From assembly GCF_000442255.1 (NCBI RefSeq), contig NZ_KE557273.1, positions 862,950-926,949 of the forward strand: a stretch of 64,000 nucleotides of DNA. The letters are read 5' to 3'. Origin of the DNA: Salipiger mucosus DSM 16094 (GTDB lineage: Bacteria > Pseudomonadota > Alphaproteobacteria > Rhodobacterales > Rhodobacteraceae). Positions 1 through 7,637 of the stretch are shown in pieces. Each line of letters begins with the position of its first letter. The first letter of the stretch is position 1. The notes below the pieces were generated by a model. That model was given only the letters and a program-made list of their open reading frames with translations, was not told where the DNA came from and did no database searches. Made by a program: the position numbers and the translations under genes.

Positions 1-273
1 GCTGCGCGCGAGGCCCATTTCTCCGGCCCGGACAAGTTCTGGGGCGTCATGCGGAAGGCGCCGAAGGGCGCTGCGCTGGACCCCATCGACGAGCACATCA
101 ATCGGATTATCGCGATGGTGCGGGCGCGGGTGGAGCATCCATTCCGCGTGCTCAAGCGCCAATTCGGGTATCTGAAGACCCGCTACCGTGGCCTCGCGAA
201 GAACCGCGCGCAGCTCTTCACGCTGTTCGCCCTCGGCAACCTCTTTCTCGTGCGACGGAGGTTGATGGCGTGA
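1..273 (+). CDS. IS5-family transposase, C-terminal part (partial)
   Basis: The reading frame is open from the first base and ends with TGA at 271-273. It encodes the C-terminal ~90 residues of a DDE transposase, including the glutamate of the catalytic triad in the motif ARVEHPF, which is E273 in the full-length copy at 34800-35756. Only the last few residues differ from that copy (RRRLMA against RRKLMP). The protein would cut and join the IS ends; it cannot be judged functional here because its start is outside the window. Confidence 0.85.
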   Translation, partial: AAREAHFSGPDKFWGVMRKAPKGAALDPIDEHINRIIAMVRARVEHPFRVLKRQFGYLKTRYRGLAKNRAQLFTLFALGNLFLVRRRLMA

Positions 274-416
274 GGCGGAGTCTGTCCTCAGACGCGGTAT
301 TGGGCGCTCGAGATCCACAGATCAGGTGCAACAAGCCCGGTCCGCAGCGCATCTGCCGCTTTCAAAACGCGAGGGCCCGGTAATCGGCGCAGCCGAAGCG
401 GTAGATCAGACGTTCC
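1..416 (+). mobile_element. IS5-family element, copy 1 (right end only)
   Basis: This is the right part of an insertion sequence whose left part lies outside the window. Positions 1-242 match 35484-35725 of the complete copy with one mismatch, and the transposase stop is followed by exactly 143 bases to the presumed right end, as in the complete copy. The terminal repeat at 405-416 resembles the end of the other copy (shared TCAGAC core and TTCC end). From 243 to 416 the two copies differ strongly, so they are related but not recent identical copies over their whole length. Confidence 0.75.
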
Positions 417-471
417 TAAAGAACAAGACGAGTTTCTGTTCGCGATCTGGGGACCACAGGTACAGGACAGC

Positions 472-1305
472 GTGAAAACCTTTGCCTCGCTTTGCTTTCG
501 CAAAAAGGGCTCGTCCAGAATGGTTCAAGAGTTCGTGCAACTGGACGACGACATGTGCGTTGTAGATGTCTTGCGGTCTTACAGTCGGCACGAATGGGAC
601 CAATACTTCAGCCCGAATGTCTACACCCGGAAAAACCGAAAACTCAGCAGCGTGTTCCACACATGTTGGTTCGGCTGGTGCGACGTGGACGAAGCCGATC
701 CTTTTGCGTTCAACCCCGAACCATCGATCGTGTGGCAAACATCACCGGGTCGCACGCAGGCCTTATGGGTTTGGGGAGATCCCCACACGCCTGAAACGGC
801 GTCTGCTTACTCGAAAGCTCTCGCGTATAGGTATGGTGGCGACAAGGGAGGCAGCGCAGCGAACAAGCTCTTGCGCATACCAGGTTCCTATAATCACAAG
901 CCGGGATATGGAAAACCTTTCATTCCTCTCCTGAAGTTCGATTTCTCGGAGGTATCAGAACGACCGAAACTCCTGCCCAGACAAAGAGGCGAATACAAAG
1001 CCAATTTTTTCGGTCGGGACTTGGACCCCCATGCACATTCCAAAATGGAGGTTTGGAAAAAGTATCGGCGCAAGCTGGACGCTTCCACTAGCTCTCTGAT
1101 CAGGCACAACACTGTCCGCGCCCCAGATAGATCAAACCGGATTTTCGCAATGGTGGCAGGGCTGCATGAAGCCGGTGCCACACTTGACGAAATCGCAAGT
1201 GTGATCTGGGCCAGCCCGTATTTTCGCGACAAGCACGGCGACAACTTGAGTCGTCTTGTTCGCGAGATTCACTCGATCATCGGTAAAGTGGAGGACGCTA
1301 GATGA
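472..1305 (+). CDS. RepB-like DNA primase (archaeo-eukaryotic primase superfamily), probably 5'-truncated by the IS
   Basis: The product resembles the RepB-type primase domain of mobile elements, which makes primers at single-strand initiation sites. Visible motifs are the catalytic acidic pair DVD (D71, D73 from the GTG at 472), the TSPGRTQALWVW strand near residues 88-99 and the LRIPGSYNHK motif near 133-142. The frame stays open upstream to the IS end at 416 and encodes family-like sequence there (EQDEFLFAIWG), so the GTG at 472 is probably internal and the true start was removed by the IS. It overlaps the downstream helicase gene by ATGA at 1302-1305. Base composition is lower in GC than the core genes. 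Confidence 0.75.
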   Translation: MKTFASLCFRKKGSSRMVQEFVQLDDDMCVVDVLRSYSRHEWDQYFSPNVYTRKNRKLSSVFHTCWFGWCDVDEADPFAFNPEPSIVWQTSPGRTQALWVWGDPHTPETASAYSKALAYRYGGDKGGSAANKLLRIPGSYNHKPGYGKPFIPLLKFDFSEVSERPKLLPRQRGEYKANFFGRDLDPHAHSKMEVWKKYRRKLDASTSSLIRHNTVRAPDRSNRIFAMVAGLHEAGATLDEIASVIWASPYFRDKHGDNLSRLVREIHSIIGKVEDAR

Positions 1306-2288
1306 GTCCGAAAAAGAAAGAGCTCTTTGTCGATCTGGTCACCATCGATCCGAAGGAGGTCGAATGGCTCTGGGAACCGTTCATCCCGTTCAGTATGATA
1401 ACGATCATGGAGGGCGACCCCGGCGTGGGCAAATCCTTCCTCGCCATGCAGCTTGCCGCGCAAATCAGCATCGGTGGGGAATTGCCCGAAGGGCAGAAGC
1501 TGGATCGCGGTCGCGTGCTCTACCTGAGCGCCGAGGATGACGCGGCCTACACGATCAGGCCGCGCATCGATGCGATGGGGGGCGATCCGTCGCGCATCCG
1601 CGTGCAGGGCGATTTCCTGTCGCTCGACGAGAAGGGGCTGAATGCCCTCATGCGCGAGGTGAGGCGCAAGCCACCGGACCTGCTGATCCTCGACCCCTTG
1701 TTCGCATACGTGCCGAGTGGGCAGGACATGTATAAGCCGAACGTGATCCGGCAGCTTCTGTCCTTCCTCAAGGACATTGCCGAGACCGGCGAGACGGCCG
1801 TGCTGATCGTCCGTCACCTGACCAAAGCCAAGCATGACAAGGCCATCTATAGGGGAGGTGGATCGATGGACGTGATCGGCGCGGCACGGTCGGCGTTTCT
1901 GGTGTGCGAACATCCGAACGACAGTTCGACCAAGCTTGTCGTCCATATCAAGCACAACATCGCGAAGCGGGGTCAGACCCAGAGCTACGAGATTTACGCC
2001 GATGATGGGGGCATGGCGACGCTGAACTGGCTGGGGCCGTCAGACATCACCATCGATGACCTGATTTCGTCCGAGGGTGGCAAGCCGCAGATGTCGGCGC
2101 TCGACGAGGCGATGCAGTTCCTGCGCGTGTTCCTCAAGAACGGGCCAGAGCCAACGACCAAGGTCGAGAAGGAAGCTGCCGCGCGCGACATATCCGAGAA
2201 GACGCTGGAACGCGCCCGGCGATCCTTGGGCGTGGTGTCGAAGAAGAAGGGAAAAAGCTGGGTGCTGTCGCTACCAGACGAAGAATGA
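1302..2288 (+). CDS. RepA/KaiC-like AAA_25 helicase-type ATPase
   Basis: A 328-residue RecA-fold ATPase of the AAA_25 (RSF1010 RepA-like) group. The Walker A motif GDPGVGKS is at residues 38-45, a Walker B-like strand LLILDP is near 131-136, and a C-terminal helical region (about 270-320) looks like a winged helix. In related elements such a protein is the replicative helicase that works with a RepB-type primase, and here it follows the primase with an ATGA overlap and a GGAGG ribosome site. The pair implies that the island comes from a self-replicating or integrative element. The helicase role is inferred from family and context. Confidence 0.8.
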   Translation: MSPKKKELFVDLVTIDPKEVEWLWEPFIPFSMITIMEGDPGVGKSFLAMQLAAQISIGGELPEGQKLDRGRVLYLSAEDDAAYTIRPRIDAMGGDPSRIRVQGDFLSLDEKGLNALMREVRRKPPDLLILDPLFAYVPSGQDMYKPNVIRQLLSFLKDIAETGETAVLIVRHLTKAKHDKAIYRGGGSMDVIGAARSAFLVCEHPNDSSTKLVVHIKHNIAKRGQTQSYEIYADDGGMATLNWLGPSDITIDDLISSEGGKPQMSALDEAMQFLRVFLKNGPEPTTKVEKEAAARDISEKTLERARRSLGVVSKKKGKSWVLSLPDEE

Positions 2289-2303
2289 CCACAGGTAGGA
2301 TAT

Positions 2304-2353
2304 GAAGTGCGCCAAGAACGCCAACAGCGCCATCGTGTTTGTTGGCGCACTTC
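2304..2353. repeat. 12-bp perfect inverted repeat (hairpin) after the helicase gene
   Basis: The arms GAAGTGCGCCAA (2304-2315) and TTGGCGCACTTC (2342-2353) are perfectly complementary, with 26 bases between. An inner sequence CAAGAACGCCAA (2314-2325) also has a perfect complement at about 2384-2400, so several foldings are possible. The 2289-2682 interval has no convincing gene; a 39-codon frame 2302-2421 runs through the repeat but has no recognisable family. A hairpin beside a RepB-like primase could be a single-strand initiation site, a terminator or neither. Confidence 0.45.
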
Positions 2354-2682
2354 AACCCCTCAACATCGCCACGAACATGCATGACGGCCTTGGCGTTCTT
2401 GACGGTCTTGAAATCGGCTAGGGGCCGAAAACCTCGGTGGTATGCATGACCCCTTGTTCGTCCACAGGGCGCGCGCCGATAAAAAAACGCCTCCCCCCAT
2501 CCCCCTGTGGTCGCCCTGTGACAGCGCCGCGCGGATCACCCCGGACCGACCCGTTGACTATCTATCAGTCTGTCGGATGCGAGCCGGAGCCAAATTGCCG
2601 AGTCTTATCATGCGGTCCGCATTCGCGGTGGGTTTCGGTATCGAGCGCCGGGTGCCACTCGGGTGGCAAACTGCTCGGGCGG

Positions 2683-2913
2683 TCATTCTTGCACCCACCC
2701 CTTGCGATGGTAGTGGCGCAGCACGATGGCGCGATTGAACAGGGGCAACCCGATCCACAGGCCGTTGGCCGTGATCAGCGACAAGATCGCCCACAGGAAC
2801 ATGCCCTTGAACAGGTAGTAGAACGGGCCGAACAGCAGGCACCAGAGCCGGTGCCAGTTTCCCAGGATGGTTTTCGTCTGGCCGTTGAAGGCCCATGTCG
2901 CGCGTATCGTCAT
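2683..2913 (-). CDS. small membrane protein, DUF2628-like
   Basis: A 76-residue protein with two hydrophobic stretches (about residues 23-40 and 42-60) and a C-terminal HYHRKGW motif resembling the ...HYlrkGW ending of DUF2628-type small membrane proteins. It sits alone on the minus strand between the replication genes and a short hypothetical gene. Function unknown. It is more credible than the overlapping plus-strand frames because its hydrophobic pattern and length match a recognisable small family. Confidence 0.5.
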   Translation of the reverse strand: MTIRATWAFNGQTKTILGNWHRLWCLLFGPFYYLFKGMFLWAILSLITANGLWIGLPLFNRAIVLRHYHRKGWVQE

Positions 2914-3207
2914 TGCCTATTTCCTCGCTGGCTGGTTGCAATGCCAGCGCAATAAGATCGGGGACCATCGCCCGTCAGGGAATTCCCGAACTGTCGGGTG
3001 CGACCACAGGGGGTAGCCATGTCCGTGCAGATGCCGGGATGATCGCCATGAGCGCGGCGCACAGCGCGCCAGCCGGGATTGCGACGGGATCACCATGCCC
3101 GAGGCACGCCCCGGCGCTGCTGGCTCAATACAACGCCGCCGCGCGCGCGTTTCGCTCTCGATCCTCGGGGTTAGTTGCAGGCACCGTCAGTTTCGCCCCG
3201 GAGCGCG

Positions 3208-3297
3208 GCACAGATCGGCAACCCATCGATCTTGGTGGTCGAGCGCGTCGCCAAGGCCCTCGGCGTGGACGTCTCGGAAATCTTCAAGCCGAACTAG
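3208..3297 (+). pseudogene. C-terminal fragment of an XRE-type HTH regulator
   Basis: Thirty codons ending at TAG (3295-3297) read like the last helix of an XRE-family repressor: NPSILVVERVAKALGVDVSE, matching the usual NPS..TLERIAKALGVSLSE pattern. The frame is blocked by a stop shortly upstream, so the helix-turn-helix itself is missing. It is probably the remains of an element regulator. The interval 2914-3207 upstream shows no supported gene. Confidence 0.4.
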
Positions 3298-3362
3298 GGT
3301 TATCCCTGACACGCTCTGGCCTTGCGTCTTATCGATCTTCATCAGTAACTTAGGAGATCGAC

Positions 3363-3578
3363 ATGACCGATATCGTGACGCTCAAGGCCATCTGCGACGA
3401 ACTCAAGATCGACCCGCGCGAGGCCCGCGAACGCCTGCGCGCCGCCGCCAGTGACGCCAAGACCAACCCCGAACTGGCGAAGGCGAGGAAGCCGCGCACC
3501 CCGTGGCAGTGGGTTAAGGGGTCAGTCGCCGAGAAGGAGGCACGAAAAGTGCTTTCGTCCCCAACTGAGACCTCTTAA
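3363..3578 (+). CDS. hypothetical 71-residue protein
   Basis: A short, charged protein (MTDIVTLKAICDELKIDPRE...) with a helix-turn-helix-like N-terminus (about residues 5-30) and a PRTPWQW motif near residues 44-50. An AGGAG ribosome site lies seven bases before the ATG. Similar small proteins occur in alphaproteobacterial mobile elements, by memory rather than search. It may bind DNA, but no function can be assigned. Confidence 0.6.
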   Translation: MTDIVTLKAICDELKIDPREARERLRAAASDAKTNPELAKARKPRTPWQWVKGSVAEKEARKVLSSPTETS

Positions 3579-3669
3579 TCCAGCATTCGAGAGCCCTCAG
3601 CTAGAAGCTTGACTTATTGGGGAAAAATCATGACTCTACCTCAACTCTGAAACGAGTTGGGGTAGTCCC

Positions 3670-4587
3670 TTGGCATTTGAGTATCGAAGAGACTGGGACG
3701 GTAAAGAGTGGCAGCGCTTTTCAAAGCAGCTTGTCCAAGTTCGGCATCGGCCCCAAAATGTGCAAGACGTTCCCGATAGGGTTCAGGGCGACGCTGGCCT
3801 CGAGTTCATCACATCTGACGGGTGCTGTTATCAGAGCTATGCGCCGGACGAAACCTCCGACGTTGCAAAAGCCGCCAGCGCAATGAAGGCAAAGGGTGCG
3901 CGAGACCTCCGCAAACTCGTAAAGAACAGAGAAATAGTCTCAAAAATCCTCGGACATCGGAAAATTTCCCGTTGGATTCTATTTTGCCCTTTCTTGGACA
4001 ACAAGGATGTTATCTCGCATCTTCAGACGGTGGCAAAGGAAGTGAAGGAAGCAGGGCTGGACTTCTTGGCAACAGATTTCTGTGCTCTCGTGCAAAGCCA
4101 AGAGGATTTTGAAACCGAGTACCAACAGCTTCGTGCGAAGGCTGTAGGTGCACCATTGCCCATCACGAAGCCGACTTCAGGTCAACTTGAAGACGCGCAC
4201 AGCAAGCTTGATCAGCGTGTCGAGGACAAGCTCAAACGTGCGTTTCCTTTTGATGATGATGAGAAGGCTGAAAAAAGAAAGAAAATATACGTTTATGCGC
4301 ACGTCGAACGCGAGAATGTTCTTTCAGACTTGCGAGACGAATTCCCTGATTTTTGGGAAGCCTCAACTGAGTGCATTGACTCTGAGGAGCGCCGCCTTGA
4401 AATGGCCGGCGCTGAGGGCGATACCGCGCCTAAGCAGATAAATTCCTCCATAGATCGTGTCGCTAATGCCTTAAAGAGCCAAGTGCCCGGGCTTTCGGAG
4501 AGGCAAGTTGCCTCGATTTCGCAAGGTCAAGTTGGGACTTGGCTCATCGAATGCCCGTTGGATTTTCAGGAGCCTAACGGGAAATGA
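3670..4587 (+). CDS. first gene of an ABC-three-component-like defence operon (unknown, possible nuclease-type effector)
   Basis: 305 residues starting with TTG (MAFEYRRDWDGKEW); no ATG gives a longer frame. The N-terminal third has the pattern GDAGLEF...DGCCYQSYAP (residues ~40-60), which resembles the core of restriction-endonuclease-like domains found beside defence ATPases, but a full D-ExK set is not clear. The rest is charged and helical. It overlaps the next gene by ATGA (4584-4587) and is clearly lower in GC than the host genes. The order effector-like, small winged-helix, SMC-like ATPase points to an ABC-3C system; its own activity is not established. Confidence 0.6.
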   Translation: MAFEYRRDWDGKEWQRFSKQLVQVRHRPQNVQDVPDRVQGDAGLEFITSDGCCYQSYAPDETSDVAKAASAMKAKGARDLRKLVKNREIVSKILGHRKISRWILFCPFLDNKDVISHLQTVAKEVKEAGLDFLATDFCALVQSQEDFETEYQQLRAKAVGAPLPITKPTSGQLEDAHSKLDQRVEDKLKRAFPFDDDEKAEKRKKIYVYAHVERENVLSDLRDEFPDFWEASTECIDSEERRLEMAGAEGDTAPKQINSSIDRVANALKSQVPGLSERQVASISQGQVGTWLIECPLDFQEPNGK

Positions 4588-5069
4588 GCTATAAGATTCA
4601 TACAGATCGAGACTTTTCTTTTGAACGTAAGCCTTCGCCCGTACCGGGCGACTTACGAATAGGCTGGCGCATACCTCTGACACTTCTGATGCTGAACTGC
4701 TCGCGTGGGAAGAAAGCATCGCTTGCAAAACTTAACCTCTTGAACGACGCACTGCGTTCGGAAAGATCGCGAGAAAAGTTGAGCAAAATCATACGCGGCG
4801 AAACTGCGCTCATAGAGTGGCGAATGCGTGTTGAGCCTGCGTTTGCTCGGAATATGGACCTATTAACTGGCGGGCAGCTGGCCGAATGGAAGGTGGCAAA
4901 CGGAAAAGCAGCGATTTGCCTTACTAACAAGGGGAAGGATATTGCAGATAGACTTGAGAACGACGAAGAGAGCTTTATGTCAGAAAAGGCATTTCTTAGG
5001 GAATACGCGAGCAAGATCACAGAAGGTTTTGTGACACAAATCTTGCTAGCGAATAAGGCCCCATCATGA
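4584..5069 (+). CDS. ABC-3C-type middle component (winged-helix protein)
   Basis: A 161-residue protein placed between the effector-like gene and the SMC-like ATPase, overlapping both by ATGA. The core PLTLLMLNCSRGKKAS followed by a LxxLN helix (residues ~30-55) is the pattern I associate with the winged-helix 'middle component' of ABC-3C systems. In that model it links the ATPase to the effector. Codon use and GC match its two neighbours, so the three genes moved together. The family assignment rests on pattern and context. Confidence 0.6.
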   Translation: MSYKIHTDRDFSFERKPSPVPGDLRIGWRIPLTLLMLNCSRGKKASLAKLNLLNDALRSERSREKLSKIIRGETALIEWRMRVEPAFARNMDLLTGGQLAEWKVANGKAAICLTNKGKDIADRLENDEESFMSEKAFLREYASKITEGFVTQILLANKAPS

Positions 5070-7123
5070 TCCAAGTTTGTTCTCTGAAGCTTAGGTCGAT
5101 CACAGCAAGAACCGTGTATGGCGTCGATCTTGATTTCACTTCCGGTCTCAACATTGTCCAAGCAGACAACACGTCTGGCAAGTCAACCTGCCTGCAGGCC
5201 ATTATCTATGTTCTGGGTTTGGAGCGTTCGTTGAGTGCGAATTTGTCTGTCCCATTGCCATTTGCAATGAGAGAGCGAATTCATGAAACTAAAGATGACC
5301 CATATGAAGAGGTGCTTCAGTCCTATGTTGAAATTGAGGTTTGCAACCATAGGGACGAGAAGCTTCGTATCCGGCGAAGCATAGTCGGGGACGCCGACCC
5401 GAAACTCATTTCAACATGGTCGACAGAGGAAGCCGAAGACGATGGTCCGGTCAGGGAAACTCAGCGAGACTTTTTTGTCCATGATCCGGGATCAGCTACC
5501 AGAGAAAGTGGGTTCCATCACTTCCTAGCGGATTTCTTGGGATGGGAGTTGCCGGATGTTCCTAGGTTCGATGGGACCGAGTGTCCACTGTACGTCGAAA
5601 CCCTATTCCCGATGTTCTTTGTTGAACAGAAGCGTGGTTGGTCCACAGTTCAAGGGCCGTTACCGACGCATTTTAGAATACAAGACATCAACAGGCGAGT
5701 CCTTGAATTTGTTCTGAATTTAGATGCCGGTAAGGTGCGTAGGGAGAGGGCTGAACTGAATAAGCGCATTGGCTTCCTTGAAAGCGACTGGACCGACAAG
5801 AGACGGGTGCTGTCGAAAGGCGGCGTCGACTTGATCCGATTTATCGGTGTGCCGAAAACCCCGACTGCCGAATTTTCGCACCAAGCAGCGATTTCTCTGG
5901 AAGTCTTCACGGATGGAGAGTGGTTGCCTTTGGAGCTAGCCTCTAAGGAACTTCAGGATGAAATCGAAAAACTAAACAACATCGAGCTAGTTTCCACGGA
6001 GGAGGCTGAGGCCAGTACACAACAAGCACTAGAAGTGGCCCAGTTAAAGTATGATGAACTTGGAGCAATGTTCGAAGTTGCAAGAACTGATTTCCGAGCG
6101 GTTCTTGAAGAAAACAGGGCATTGAAGAAGCGCCTTGAGGTGCTTGATATCGATCTAAAACGACATCAAGACACCAAGAAACTGATGGCTCTCGGGTCGG
6201 AGGTTGCCGATGCCGTAGCATTCGAAAGCTGTCCGACCTGCCATCAACATTTGAACCAAGAACTTCTTCCACCAAGTTCCTCGGGGGCGATGGCTCTGGA
6301 TGAAAACATAGCCTTTATCAAGTCGCAGCAACTCATGTACAAGTCAGCGCTAGCGGCCACTGAAGAGAGACTTGGGGAGCTTCGTCTACGAGGCCGGTCC
6401 ATCGAGCAAGACTATAAAGAAGCGCAAAGCGAGCTTCGTAGCCTGAAACGTGCGCTTGTGCGCCCAGCATCCAGCGTAAGCAGGGCAACAATTGAAAAAT
6501 CGGTTCGGTTGCAAGCACGCGTGGATCAGTGGCAGGAGATGCAGGAACGTGCTGACGGTCTTGTAGACGATTTGGTCGCAATTGCAAAAGAATGGGCGAT
6601 ACTTTCTTCGCGACTTAAGGAATTGCGAACGGGAGACGACTTTTCCTCGGAGGACAAGAACAAGATTTCACGCCTCCAGTCCCTCATCCAAGGCCACCTG
6701 AAAACATTTGATTTCCATTCCTTCCCGCCTTCTGAAATCACCTTGGCTAGGGACAACTTTAGACCACAGGTGCTGGTATTTGATAAGGATTCCGGCGGAG
6801 AAATCGAGAAAGACATCGGCTTTGAAGCATCTGCCAGCGATGGCATTCGCCTCAAGTGGTCGTACTATCTTTCTCTTCTAGAGCTGGATGAGAACTACGA
6901 CACCAACCATGCAGGGCTGGTGGTGTTCGATGAACCAGGGCAACAGGCGGCCGATCCCGTAAACCTTACCAGCTTGTTTCAAGAGTCGGCCAAGGTAAGA
7001 CCGGATCGACACCAGATCTTGATCGCAACCTCGGAAAAGGAACATGCCATCAAAGAGGGGCTTGGTGATCGTCCATACAATTTGATCTCATTCAGCGGCT
7101 ACATCTTGAAACCGTTGAGCTGA
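5066..7123 (+). CDS. SMC/Rad50-like ABC ATPase with zinc-hook CPTC
   Basis: 685 residues. Walker A is QADNTSGKST (residues 32-41); long charged helices of coiled-coil type lie at about 310-540 and carry CPTC (C389-C392) at the turn, like the Rad50 zinc hook. The signature-like segment SASDGIRLKWSY comes near residue 590-600 and Walker B VVFDEP near 618-623. This is a RecF/SMC-type ATPase expected to bind and move on DNA or to sense phage DNA structures. It is the last gene of the overlapping operon and was named as the ATPase of an ABC-3C-like system from this context. Confidence 0.8.
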   Translation: MIQVCSLKLRSITARTVYGVDLDFTSGLNIVQADNTSGKSTCLQAIIYVLGLERSLSANLSVPLPFAMRERIHETKDDPYEEVLQSYVEIEVCNHRDEKLRIRRSIVGDADPKLISTWSTEEAEDDGPVRETQRDFFVHDPGSATRESGFHHFLADFLGWELPDVPRFDGTECPLYVETLFPMFFVEQKRGWSTVQGPLPTHFRIQDINRRVLEFVLNLDAGKVRRERAELNKRIGFLESDWTDKRRVLSKGGVDLIRFIGVPKTPTAEFSHQAAISLEVFTDGEWLPLELASKELQDEIEKLNNIELVSTEEAEASTQQALEVAQLKYDELGAMFEVARTDFRAVLEENRALKKRLEVLDIDLKRHQDTKKLMALGSEVADAVAFESCPTCHQHLNQELLPPSSSGAMALDENIAFIKSQQLMYKSALAATEERLGELRLRGRSIEQDYKEAQSELRSLKRALVRPASSVSRATIEKSVRLQARVDQWQEMQERADGLVDDLVAIAKEWAILSSRLKELRTGDDFSSEDKNKISRLQSLIQGHLKTFDFHSFPPSEITLARDNFRPQVLVFDKDSGGEIEKDIGFEASASDGIRLKWSYYLSLLELDENYDTNHAGLVVFDEPGQQAADPVNLTSLFQESAKVRPDRHQILIATSEKEHAIKEGLGDRPYNLISFSGYILKPLS

Positions 7124-7169
7124 TCGAGATTGGCCGGGACTCGATGCACAATTTTCGGAAACATCGCTA

Positions 7170-7637
7170 ATGACCAATTTCCAGCGTGAAGGATCGATCA
7201 GCAACGCCCATGTTGGCCGTGATTTCGAGGCCCGCGCCCGTGCCATCCTCGCGGCCCACGGCATTCGGTTGCAAGTGAACCATAAGGTGCCCTGTGGTCT
7301 GGGGAACGAAAAGAAGCTGCACACCTTTGACCTCGGCGCGGAAGAGCCGCCCGTGATCGTTGAGTGCAAATCTCAGACGTGGACAAAGGGCGACGTGGTT
7401 CCCAGCGCCAAGATGAAGAACTGGGCCGAGGCAATGTTCTATTTCCACATGGCCCCACCGATGTACCGCAAGATATTCTTTGTCGAGCAGAGCTTACGCG
7501 TCCGCACGGGCGAGAGCCTGCTCGTCTATTTCCGCCGCACGCAAAGCCACATGATCCCGCCGGACGTGGAGTTCTGGGAACTGCCGCGCGACAGCGACGA
7601 TGTTGAGATTTTCGGGAGTATTGCCGATGGACGCTGA
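7170..7637 (+). CDS. PD-(D/E)XK restriction-endonuclease-like protein
   Basis: 155 residues with a compact nuclease core: E20 in GRDFEARAR, D54 in HTFDLG, and E65-x-K67 in VIVECKS. This D-(x)n-E-x-K arrangement is the metal-binding site of PD-(D/E)XK nucleases. The gene starts 46 bases after the ABC-3C-like operon and its end overlaps the start of the GmrSD-like gene (7627), so the two are probably co-translated. A role in cutting foreign DNA is inferred; the stand-alone partner arrangement is less usual. Confidence 0.7.
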   Translation: MTNFQREGSISNAHVGRDFEARARAILAAHGIRLQVNHKVPCGLGNEKKLHTFDLGAEEPPVIVECKSQTWTKGDVVPSAKMKNWAEAMFYFHMAPPMYRKIFFVEQSLRVRTGESLLVYFRRTQSHMIPPDVEFWELPRDSDDVEIFGSIADGR

